From Erysipelotrichaceae bacterium (lineage in GTDB: Bacteria; Bacillota_I; Bacilli_A; Erysipelotrichales; Coprobacillaceae): a DNA stretch of 9,372 nucleotides. Positions 1-5,748 of this stretch are shown here, piece after piece. The stretch covers positions 1 through 9,372 of the forward strand of contig JAJQDJ010000307.1 of NCBI GenBank assembly GCA_021202205.1. The letters run 5' to 3'. Each line of letters starts with the position of its first letter. Position 1 is the stretch's first letter. The notes beneath the pieces were generated by a model that worked only from the letters and a program-made list of their open reading frames with translations, had not been told where the DNA came from and made no database searches. The position numbers were made by a program, and so were the translations under genes.

Positions 1-4
1 ATAT

Positions 5-47
5 AAAAAGGCATGAGCCCAAGAGATACGAATCCCTTAAGTTCATG
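5..47 (-). terminator. Intrinsic terminator downstream of the ygeY-like gene
   Basis: Read on the minus strand, the arms CATGA (43-47) and TCATG (12-16) enclose a 4x4 internal loop and an inner stem AAGGGAT/ATCTCTT (32-38 with 21-27) closed by a TCGT loop. This is followed by CC and TTTTT (5-9). The inner stem has one G-U wobble on the minus strand, but an A-C mismatch if transcribed from plus, which favours minus as the working strand. It lies about 35 bases past the ygeY stop, where a terminator for that operon is expected. The match is by eye; no folding energy was computed. Confidence 0.55.
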
Positions 48-53
48 TCATTG

Positions 54-82
54 GGGGATCACTCAATGTGAACCCCTTTTTT
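54..82 (+). terminator. Intrinsic terminator for a transcript entering from the left
   Basis: On the plus strand GGGG (54-57) pairs with CCCC (73-76). After one A-A mismatch, TCAC (59-62) pairs with GTGA (68-71) around a TCAAT loop, and six Ts (77-82) follow directly. This is the classic form of a rho-independent terminator. The T-tract runs into the antisense of the ygeY stop codon, so it would end a convergent transcript whose gene lies outside the window. The same hairpin also folds on the minus strand but has no T-tract there. Confidence 0.6.
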
Positions 83-1217
83 ATAATTCATTGATTAGCT
101 GACAATAAATATCAGATGCTTTTAATATTTGATCAACGCTACAATGTTCATCTCGCATATGAGCTAACTTATATTCTCCTGGCCCAAAACCAATGGTTGG
201 AATACCTAAAGACACGGGTATAATCGCATTTGTACCAAAATCCCAGAAATCAAATTGATTGACTTCAGATCCATAAACTCTTTCATAGCTACAAATCAAA
301 GCTTGAGTAAGTGGATGCGTTTTATCAATCATCCATGGATCGTGCATTGGTTCATAATATAATTCTTTACCTTTCCAACTGTGATGAATCAGCGTTCCTA
401 CTTCCCAGGATGCATCCTTTCCTTCGATAAGTTTATTCATTTCATTTTTAACTTGATCCAACGTTTCTCCCAAAGCCAAACGTCTATCCAAATAAATAGA
501 ACAAGAACTAGGAACAGCATTTAATGAAGCAGATACACACGATATATCGGATAAGACAATCGTCCCATGAGGACCCTCTTTGGATAATGACTGATTAAGT
601 TTATCAACACGTTGGATAATTTCTGCCATTTCATAAACAGCATTTTTTCCTTTTTCTGGTGCTGATCCATGTGCCGAAATACCATGCGTTGTGATACGAA
701 TTAGCGCTTTACCTTTATGACCTAATGTAATAACATTGCCACTGGGTTCACAAATAATACAATAATCTGGTTTAACTTTTAATTCATCATATAGCAATTT
801 TAAATTAACACCATCACAATACTCTTCACATACAGTACCGCTCACATAAACTGTCTTATCATCTAGATAACCTAAATCTCTAGCTTTGGCTGCACCATAT
901 ATTGCTGCACATAGAGCTGATTTCATATCAACACTACCCCTACCCCACAAATAGCCATCAACAACATAACCTGAAAATGGTGGCTGCTGCCATAAATCAC
1001 CATCATTAACTTCAACAGTATCCATATGACCATCAAAATGAATAATAGTTTGACCACTACCAATACGCCCAATTACATTACCCGTAGAATCAATATATGC
1101 TTCATCATATTGAAGTTTTTTCATTTCATTGACTAATAAAATAGCCATGTCTTCTTCTTCATCTGAATAGCTTCTTGTCTGCACTGCTTTTTGCACAAAT
1201 TTAATTAAATCTTTCAT
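81..1217 (-). CDS. ygeY: YgeY-type M20 family metallohydrolase
   Basis: A 378-residue cytoplasmic zinc-dependent hydrolase of the M20/ArgE/DapE family, most like the YgeY subgroup, whose E. coli member is encoded next to diaminopropionate ammonia-lyase. Metal-site motifs are visible in order: GHMDTV (H64, D66), WGRGSVDMKS (D97), CEEYCDG (E131 as likely catalytic base, E132 as metal ligand), CEPSG (E157), the dimerisation-domain SAHGSAPEKG (H183), and the C-terminal AHMRDEH (H353). All expected ligands appear intact and the length is close to the family norm. The ATG overlaps the dpaL stop (TAATG), with GAGGGGG seven bases upstream inside dpaL, so translation is probably coupled. Family members act on N-acylated or carbamoylated amino acids or peptides. 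The true substrate is unknown, and a role feeding or clearing diaminopropionate is inferred from the neighbour only. Confidence 0.85.
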   Translation of the reverse strand: MKDLIKFVQKAVQTRSYSDEEEDMAILLVNEMKKLQYDEAYIDSTGNVIGRIGSGQTIIHFDGHMDTVEVNDGDLWQQPPFSGYVVDGYLWGRGSVDMKSALCAAIYGAAKARDLGYLDDKTVYVSGTVCEEYCDGVNLKLLYDELKVKPDYCIICEPSGNVITLGHKGKALIRITTHGISAHGSAPEKGKNAVYEMAEIIQRVDKLNQSLSKEGPHGTIVLSDISCVSASLNAVPSSCSIYLDRRLALGETLDQVKNEMNKLIEGKDASWEVGTLIHHSWKGKELYYEPMHDPWMIDKTHPLTQALICSYERVYGSEVNQFDFWDFGTNAIIPVSLGIPTIGFGPGEYKLAHMRDEHCSVDQILKASDIYCQLINEL

Positions 1218-2245
1218 TATAAAACCCCCTCTGTATTAATAACCAATATCTTTGAATTTTGATCAAACTTGATTGTTTGATCATTATTTTCTAATAAAGT
1301 TTCTACAAATCCCAATCCAACTGCTCCTGATTCTCCTGAAGAAAAATATGGATCATCATCTATAGGATTTTGAGCACGATACATTCCTTTTAATGTTATA
1401 TCATCATCACATTTAATAAAATAAGAGGCATATGCTTTTAAAATAGGCAAAGTAATAGGATTGGCTTCACCGCAATTAAGCCCTGCCATAATAGTTTGTG
1501 GATGACCACCAATTTTTATATATCGACTTTGTTTAACAGACTCATAAATACATCCACAACTTGATGCTTCAATAATACCTATAACTGGTAAATGATCATA
1601 ATAATGCTGCAAATACCATGTAATTCCACCTGCTAAGGATCCCACCCCTGCTTTTAAAAATACATGTGTAGGTTTTTCACGCATTTGATTGAGTGCTTCA
1701 TGAATCAAGGTAGAATATCCTAGAACAATATTTGTTGGTATTATTGTATAATTATCAAAAGCTGTATCTTGTAATAAGATTGCATTATTTTTTACAGCAT
1801 AATCATAAGCATATCTGACTGTATCATCATAATTTATGGTTGTAACAATGACCTTAGCACCATAGGCTTCAATAGCCTCAACTCTTCTTTTTTCACTGCC
1901 TTGAGGCATAAAAATAATGGCTTTTTGGTTTGTCTTTGAAGCATACCAGGAAACTGCTTTACCATGATTGCCATCCGTACACGTTACAAAAGTATGAATG
2001 CCCTCAATTTGGCTAGCCGCATAACTTACACCTAAACCTTTAAAAGCATTAAGATGAAAACGATAACTCTCATCTTTGACACAGATACGTGAAACACCAT
2101 ATTTTTTTGCAAGTCCTTTTAAATCATAAAGTGGTGTAACATCATATTCATCCATTGAAATATGATATTGATAAACTTGATCAAAATTAGCTGACAAATA
2201 GCCAACATAACCACTTCTATGATTCTTCAATATTTCATAGTTCAA
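1217..2245 (-). CDS. dpaL: Diaminopropionate ammonia-lyase (compact form)
   Basis: A PLP enzyme that converts 2,3-diaminopropionate to pyruvate and two ammonia. It resembles E. coli YgeX/DpaL throughout: VKDESYRFHLNAFKGLG holds the PLP lysine (K69), TCTDGNHG holds D91 and LLQDTAFDNY holds D160 (counterparts of the two catalytic aspartates of the E. coli enzyme), KAGVGSLAGG (198-207) is the phosphate-binding glycine loop, and IMAGLNCGE and SSGESGAVGLG are family blocks. At 342 residues it is clearly shorter than the roughly 400-residue family norm. It lacks an insertion before TCTDGNHG, and the tail that normally follows STEGDTD is replaced by TEGVL and a stop. The start is a TTG at 2245, set by the Shine-Dalgarno GGGGTGAT; no ATG in this frame fits. 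It forms an operon with the downstream M20 hydrolase gene. Function is likely, but activity with the short C-terminus is unproven. Confidence 0.85.
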   Translation of the reverse strand: MNYEILKNHRSGYVGYLSANFDQVYQYHISMDEYDVTPLYDLKGLAKKYGVSRICVKDESYRFHLNAFKGLGVSYAASQIEGIHTFVTCTDGNHGKAVSWYASKTNQKAIIFMPQGSEKRRVEAIEAYGAKVIVTTINYDDTVRYAYDYAVKNNAILLQDTAFDNYTIIPTNIVLGYSTLIHEALNQMREKPTHVFLKAGVGSLAGGITWYLQHYYDHLPVIGIIEASSCGCIYESVKQSRYIKIGGHPQTIMAGLNCGEANPITLPILKAYASYFIKCDDDITLKGMYRAQNPIDDDPYFSSGESGAVGLGFVETLLENNDQTIKFDQNSKILVINTEGVL

Positions 2246-2317
2246 TATATCACCCCTTTAATAGCATTATATTCTTATAAATCTTTAATTATATAAAAAT
2301 ATCATCAAATAATAATA

Positions 2318-2431
2318 TTATATTATCAAAAAAGACAGAAAAACCTGTCTTATTCTTTTATGATGAAAAGACCATTGGCTCTTCTGTAGATAGAAGTTAC
2401 AAATCGAAGGAATAGTCATAGTTACTTTCAT
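2318..2431 (-). CDS. Possible 37-codon leader peptide upstream of dpaL
   Basis: An ORF of 37 codons starts MKVTMTIPSICNFYLQK and ends FLSFLII. An excellent Shine-Dalgarno (AAAAAGGAG) sits eight bases before the ATG. I recognise no family. It lies between the lepB terminator and dpaL, on the dpaL strand. An intrinsic terminator (2328-2351) lies inside codons 27-33, so a terminated transcript would lack the stop codon at 2318-2320. A translating ribosome would instead melt the hairpin and allow read-through into dpaL. This makes a regulatory leader more plausible than a stand-alone protein, but a chance ORF behind a real ribosome binding site is possible. No clear run of a single regulatory codon is seen; W20 and H23-H24 are the only suggestive residues. 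Its promoter is not clear: a weak candidate is TTAAGA-18-TACTAT overlapping the lepB terminator. Confidence 0.4.
   Translation of the reverse strand: MKVTMTIPSICNFYLQKSQWSFHHKRIRQVFLSFLII
2328..2351 (-). terminator. Intrinsic terminator/attenuator upstream of dpaL
   Basis: On the minus strand AAGACAG (2345-2351) pairs with CTGTCTT (2332-2338) around a six-base loop, giving seven perfect base pairs. The T run (six Ts counting the two in the stem) spans 2328-2333. It sits about 83 bases before the dpaL start and inside the 37-codon ORF, so it is either the 3' end of a short transcript or an attenuator controlling dpaL-ygeY. Confidence 0.6.
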
Positions 2432-2477
2432 AATGGGATCTCCTTTTTATTTGCTTCTGGTGATAGTATTTTACATT

Positions 2478-2508
2478 AAAAAATGTTCTTAAAAAAACTT
2501 TAAGAACA
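2478..2508 (-). terminator. Intrinsic terminator of the spoIIA-lepB operon
   Basis: On the minus strand TGTTCTTAAA (2499-2508) pairs perfectly over ten bases with TTTAAGAACA (2484-2493) around the loop GTTTT, followed by six Ts (2478-2483). The hairpin contains the last lepB codons, and the TAA stop (2489-2491) lies in its 3' arm, so terminator and coding sequence overlap. Confidence 0.8.
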
Positions 2509-2977
2509 CTCTTCCTACAACATCTTCTTCAAAATCTACATACCCAATTGATCTTGAATCTAAACTGTTATTACGATTATCCCCCATTACAAAAATCTTT
2601 CCTTCAGGAATATCATAACTAAAATCCGCATTTCCTTCCATATCTTCGAGAATATAATCCTCCTCTAATAATTCACCATTACGATAGAGCTGATTATTAA
2701 TCATTTCAATATGATCTCCAGGTAATCCTATGACTCTTTTAATGATTTGCTCATCCTCATATTGGACTATGACAATATCATTATAATTTGCTTCACTATT
2801 TTTATAAAATACCTTATCTACCAATACTATATTACCATTAGAATAAGTCGGTTCCATCGAAGATCCTACAACTCTTGAAATTTGTATAAATTGTAAAATA
2901 ATAAATGTCACAATTATTGTAATGACTATGACCTTAAGATATTCTAATAAGGATTTCTTGACTTCGTCTTTATTCAT
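2489..2977 (-). CDS. lepB: Signal peptidase I
   Basis: A membrane-anchored type I signal peptidase that removes signal peptides from secreted proteins on the outer face of the membrane. A single N-terminal membrane segment (about residues 15-32) precedes the catalytic domain. The serine is in VGSSMEPTYSNG (the S just before M) and the general-base lysine is in IIKRVIGLPGD. The conserved GDNRNNSLDSR box follows and ends in GYV. The length of 162 residues fits the short Gram-positive Sip/SPase class. I place the start at the ATG at 2977 because GGTGAT (2982-2987) is correctly spaced for it. In-frame codons farther upstream (ATG at 2983, TTG at 2989) would add two or four residues but lack a good ribosome site. 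The gene follows sigF by 27 bases and ends in a strong terminator, so it is probably the last gene of the spoIIA operon. Confidence 0.93.
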   Translation of the reverse strand: MNKDEVKKSLLEYLKVIVITIIVTFIILQFIQISRVVGSSMEPTYSNGNIVLVDKVFYKNSEANYNDIVIVQYEDEQIIKRVIGLPGDHIEMINNQLYRNGELLEEDYILEDMEGNADFSYDIPEGKIFVMGDNRNNSLDSRSIGYVDFEEDVVGRVFLKFF

Positions 2978-2993
2978 TTTCATCACCAATGCT

Positions 2994-3002
2994 ATTATAG
3001 CA
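2994..3002 (-). promoter_or_regulatory. Possible extended -10 promoter for lepB
   Basis: The minus strand reads TGCTATAAT, an exact extended -10 element, in the sigF-lepB gap; no good -35 hexamer is seen upstream. A start about seven bases on would fall at the edge of the lepB Shine-Dalgarno, giving a very short leader, so this may be fortuitous. If real, lepB could also be made outside sporulation, as an essential SPase would need. Confidence 0.25.
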
Positions 3003-3004
3003 CA

Positions 3005-3730
3005 TTATAAACGTTCATTTAAACGAGTTCTTAATTTTATGACAATTTTCTTTTCTAATATTGACTCCTGAACCTGTGAAATACCTAATATTTGCGCTAC
3101 TTTTTCTTGGTTATATTCTTCATGATATCGTAAATACATAATTGTTTTTTCTTTTTCGTCAAGCTTTTCCATTTCCATTTCCAATGCTAATTTTTCAAAC
3201 CACATAGCATGACTTTTATCAATAAGACGATCTTCAACTTGAATAGTTGAACCATCTTTTTCGTAAATAGGTTCATTGAGTGAAGTCGGATAATAAGAAG
3301 AATCAATAGCTTCAATAACGTCTTGCTTATCAACATTTAGATATTGAGCTACTTCTCCCACTGTTGGTTCTTTATTGTTTTGATTCTGTAATATTTCTTT
3401 GGCCTTCGTAATTTTGATATTTAATTCTTTTAAAGAGCGCGACACTTTAATTGTTCCATCATCTCTAAAATAACGTTTAATTTCACCTAAAATAATTGGC
3501 ACTGCATAAGTAGAAAATTGTACATCATAGGATGTATCAAAATTATTAATGGCTTTCATCAAGCCAATACAGCCAATCTGAAACAAATCTTCCTTATCAT
3601 AATAACTATTCTTAAAACGGTGCACTATAGACCATACCAAACCCAAATTATCATTGACAACTTCTTCTTTTGCCTGTTCATCCCCTAAACGGACGCGTTC
3701 AAGAAGTTCAATTGTGTGAGATGTTGCCAC
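3005..3730 (-). CDS. sigF: RNA polymerase sporulation sigma factor SigF
   Basis: A forespore-specific sigma-70 family factor that directs the first compartment-specific transcription after asymmetric division and is held inactive by SpoIIAB. Region 2 is well preserved (DNLGLVWSIVHRF, DLFQIGCIGLMKAINNFD, FSTYAVPIILGEIKRYFRDDG), followed by the SigF/B/G hallmark KVSRSLKEL, region 3 (EPTVGEVAQYL) and region 4 (EKTIMYLRYHEEYNQEKVAQILGISQ). At 241 residues it is slightly shorter than B. subtilis SigF, mainly at the N-terminus. The start is a GTG at 3730 inside spoIIAB (23-base overlap) with a weak AAAGAAG ribosome site; no better in-frame start exists nearby. Oddity: the recognition helix reads SQVQESILEKK where SigF proteins normally read SQVQVSRLEKK, changing V to E (222) and R to I (224). 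The reading frame and all other regions look intact. Confidence 0.93.
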   Translation of the reverse strand: MATSHTIELLERVRLGDEQAKEEVVNDNLGLVWSIVHRFKNSYYDKEDLFQIGCIGLMKAINNFDTSYDVQFSTYAVPIILGEIKRYFRDDGTIKVSRSLKELNIKITKAKEILQNQNNKEPTVGEVAQYLNVDKQDVIEAIDSSYYPTSLNEPIYEKDGSTIQVEDRLIDKSHAMWFEKLALEMEMEKLDEKEKTIMYLRYHEEYNQEKVAQILGISQVQESILEKKIVIKLRTRLNERL

Positions 3731-4145
3731 TTTGAAACTTCTTTGTTATCATACATTTGGTTCCTATATTAATAACACTTTCTATTTCAAAACTATCTGC
3801 CAAGGTCTCAATAATACTCATACCCATCCCCGTATGTTCTTCATCTTTAGCAGTAGTAAAAAAAGGTTTTTTAACCGCTTCAATATCCGCTATACCTTTA
3901 CCAAAATCCTGAACAATCAATGTCATTAGATTATCTTCAATCATCATTCTTATAAACACCTGACACTCCACGTTACATCCATAGCCATGAATAATAGCAT
4001 TACTGACTGCTTCTGAAACAATCGTTTTAATCTCTATAATTTCATCAATCGTGGGATTAAGCGGAGTAACAAAAGCTGCTACTGTGGTTCGTGTAACACT
4101 TTCATTATCCAAAGTAGCACTAAAAGATACTTCCATTTTGTTCAT
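3708..4145 (-). CDS. spoIIAB: Anti-sigma-F factor / serine kinase SpoIIAB
   Basis: A 145-residue GHKL-fold serine kinase that binds sigma-F and holds it inactive, and that phosphorylates SpoIIAA. It aligns over its whole length with B. subtilis SpoIIAB: the N-terminal FSATLDNESVTRTTVAAF, the N-box EAVSNAIIHGYG (Mg/ATP-binding asparagine N50), the G1 box DFGKGI, and the ATP-lid and G2 region ending in TGMGMSII. No key residue appears missing. The ATG overlaps the spoIIAA stop as ATGA, with AAGGAGGG seven bases upstream, indicating translational coupling. Its 3' end overlaps the sigF start by 23 bases. Tight coupling is expected because the stoichiometry of the antagonist, kinase and sigma factor sets the switch. 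Confidence 0.95.
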   Translation of the reverse strand: MNKMEVSFSATLDNESVTRTTVAAFVTPLNPTIDEIIEIKTIVSEAVSNAIIHGYGCNVECQVFIRMMIEDNLMTLIVQDFGKGIADIEAVKKPFFTTAKDEEHTGMGMSIIETLADSFEIESVINIGTKCMITKKFQSGNISHN

Positions 4146-4471
4146 AGCTTTCCCTCCTTAATATCATCCAACGACCTAAAGTATGGCATAATTTTGAATA
4201 AACCAGTTAATTCAAATAAACGATATGCAACACTATTTAAGCCTGTAATAATTAAAGTACGATTGTCATTTTTTAATTGATTATAACGTCCTAATATAAG
4301 CCCAATACCTGAACTATCAATCATCGTTACATCAGTAAAATCAAAAATCATATCATTATGGCTATTTTCAATAAGCTCATCTAATTGCTTACGATAACTT
4401 TCTACATGACTACTATCAATATTACCATAAAAAGAAACAATCATATAATAATCATCTATTTCAATATCCAT
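4142..4471 (-). CDS. spoIIAA: Anti-anti-sigma factor SpoIIAA
   Basis: A 109-residue STAS-domain protein. Unphosphorylated SpoIIAA displaces sigma-F from SpoIIAB; SpoIIAB phosphorylates it and the SpoIIE phosphatase reactivates it. The diagnostic block MIDSSGIGLILGRY contains the phosphorylatable serine (the first S after D, residue 53 here, counterpart of B. subtilis Ser58), followed by the SpoIIAA-like YRLFELTGLFKIMP. I place the start at the ATG at 4471 because AAAGGAG lies eight bases before it; an in-frame ATG at 4492 would add seven residues but has no ribosome site. It is the first gene of the spoIIAA-spoIIAB-sigF-lepB operon, preceded by a promoter-like sequence with a Spo0A box. Confidence 0.94.
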   Translation of the reverse strand: MDIEIDDYYMIVSFYGNIDSSHVESYRKQLDELIENSHNDMIFDFTDVTMIDSSGIGLILGRYNQLKNDNRTLIITGLNSVAYRLFELTGLFKIMPYFRSLDDIKEGKL

Positions 4472-4494
4472 ATCTATTTCTCCTTTGCCCATTC

Positions 4495-4534
4495 ATTCTA
4501 TAACAATTTGAAATAAAAGTTAATCGATTCGACA
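4495..4534 (-). promoter_or_regulatory. spoIIA promoter region with a Spo0A box
   Basis: On the minus strand a perfect Spo0A box TGTCGAA (4528-4534, in the context TTTTGTCGAA) lies four bases upstream of a candidate promoter TTAACT (4518-4523) - 17 bp - TAGAAT (4495-4500). Transcription would start about 17 bases before the spoIIAA ATG. The -10 region also reads ATAGAAT, which fits the RNNGAAT form of sigma-H promoters, but no sigma-H -35 element is convincing. In B. subtilis, spoIIA is driven by sigma-H and activated by phosphorylated Spo0A, so the box is in the expected place. Confidence 0.6.
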
Positions 4535-4606
4535 AAACTAGAATTGCTCCATCAAAAATAGAATAATAATCCCACTATTTTCATATATTTCATAGGAGGT
4601 ATCAAT

Positions 4607-5743
4607 ATGTTCAAAAAAATCCTTGTATGTATATGTCTTTGTTTTTTATTTTCTATAAATCATATCCATGCTGAAAATCTCGCCGCCAATGCCCAGAGTT
4701 CTATACTTATTGAAGCATCAACAAAACAAGTATTATACAAAAATAATGAAACAGAAAAACTCTATCCCGCTTCTACAACAAAAATCATGACCATGATATT
4801 GATGTTTGAAGCCATTAATAAAGGATCATTATCATGGGATGAAAAGCTGACGTGTAGTGAATATGCTGCTAGTATGGGTGGAAGTCAAATCTACTTAGAA
4901 CAAGGTGAAACAATGAGTGTGTCTGATTTATTTAAATCCATAGCAATTGCATCAGCAAATGATTCTTGTGTGATGATAGCTGAAAGAATTGGAGGTACTA
5001 TTGATAGTTTTGTGGAAATGATGAATGAAAAAGCTTCTGAATTAAATCTTACCAATACACATTTTGTCAATGCTACTGGACTGCATGATGATAATCATTA
5101 TACATGTGCTTTAGACTTATCAACAATGGCTGCTTATTTAATTGATATTGGTGGTGATACATTATTCGAGACGACATCTCTTTATGATAGTTATATTCGC
5201 GAGGATAGTGATTCTAAATTTTGGCTAGTTAATACTAATAAATTATTGAATTCTTATGAAGGATGTGATGGCCTTAAGACTGGTTATACGAAAGAAGCAG
5301 GTTATTGTATTGTTTCAACAGCAAAACGAAATGGTTTAAGACTTATTGCTGTTGTTTTAAAAGAAAGCAATCCTACCACAAGAAATACTGAAGTAGCTCA
5401 ATTACTAGATTATGGTTTTTCTTTGTATGAAAGTATCACTTTATTTAAAAAAGATGATGTTATAGAAAATGTAGATATAAAAAATGCAACAATATCATCT
5501 GTTGATATTGTTGCATTAAATGATATCACTTATATCAAAAATAAAAATAACGCAAGTAAAATAACTTATGAGTGTCAATATACAAATCTTAATCCGCCAT
5601 TAAATGCAGGTGATGTGGTAGGCTACCTATTACTCAAACAGGATAATGAAACGATAGGTAGCTATGAATTAACAATCAAACAAAATATCAAAGCTTTGTC
5701 ATTAATAGAAAAAGCTTATGATTATTTATTAAATTTTATATAA
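4607..5743 (+). CDS. dacF: D-alanyl-D-alanine carboxypeptidase, DacF-like
   Basis: A secreted penicillin-binding protein of the S11 family that trims the terminal D-Ala from peptidoglycan stem peptides. A signal peptide covers residues 1-22 (KK, a hydrophobic core, cleavage after IHA). The three active-site motifs are present: SxxK as PASTTK (S56, K59), SxN as SAND (S116, N118) and KTG in GLKTGYT (224-226). A PBP5-type C-terminal beta domain follows (about 275-355), and an amphipathic tail ending KAYDYLLNFI probably anchors it to the membrane. Length 378 fits DacF/DacA. The start is fixed by AGGAGGT seven bases before the ATG. It is the only plus-strand gene here and diverges from spoIIAA; adjacency to spoIIA favours the DacF assignment, where the enzyme helps forespore/cortex wall maturation, but a vegetative DacA role cannot be excluded. 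No convincing promoter or 3' terminator of its own is seen. Confidence 0.88.
   Translation: MFKKILVCICLCFLFSINHIHAENLAANAQSSILIEASTKQVLYKNNETEKLYPASTTKIMTMILMFEAINKGSLSWDEKLTCSEYAASMGGSQIYLEQGETMSVSDLFKSIAIASANDSCVMIAERIGGTIDSFVEMMNEKASELNLTNTHFVNATGLHDDNHYTCALDLSTMAAYLIDIGGDTLFETTSLYDSYIREDSDSKFWLVNTNKLLNSYEGCDGLKTGYTKEAGYCIVSTAKRNGLRLIAVVLKESNPTTRNTEVAQLLDYGFSLYESITLFKKDDVIENVDIKNATISSVDIVALNDITYIKNKNNASKITYECQYTNLNPPLNAGDVVGYLLLKQDNETIGSYELTIKQNIKALSLIEKAYDYLLNFI
5479..5517 (-). terminator. Probable acpP terminator embedded in the dacF coding region
   Basis: A perfect 15-bp inverted repeat, AATGCAACAATATCA (5483-5497) and its exact complement (5503-5517), encloses a five-base loop. On the minus strand the 3' arm runs into Ts (5479-5484), the form of a strong intrinsic terminator; on plus no T-tract follows. 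It lies about 230 bases past the acpP stop with no other minus-strand gene between, so acpP mRNA would run antisense through the dacF 3' end before stopping here. In dacF it encodes part of the variable C-terminal domain. Confidence 0.6.
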
Positions 5744-5748
5744 AACAT

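Noticed and set aside
1200..1245. A frameshift as the cause of the short DpaL C-terminus
   Set aside because: Neither other frame encodes the expected DTD...Y tail, and the stop codon forms a clean TAATG overlap with ygeY; this looks like a true shorter gene.
2246..2300. A separate dpaL promoter (TATAAT near 2267-2272)
   Set aside because: The region is almost pure AT, so -10-like hexamers arise by chance, and no -35 is recognisable at the right distance.
3732..3929. A 65-codon plus-strand reading frame opposite spoIIAB
   Set aside because: It lies wholly antisense to a well-conserved gene, has no ribosome site, and its product shows no recognisable features.
5622..5662. 9-bp inverted repeat GCTACCTAT/ATAGGTAGC in dacF
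   Set aside because: The loop is 23 bases, neither strand has a T-tract, and it lies in coding sequence; probably chance.
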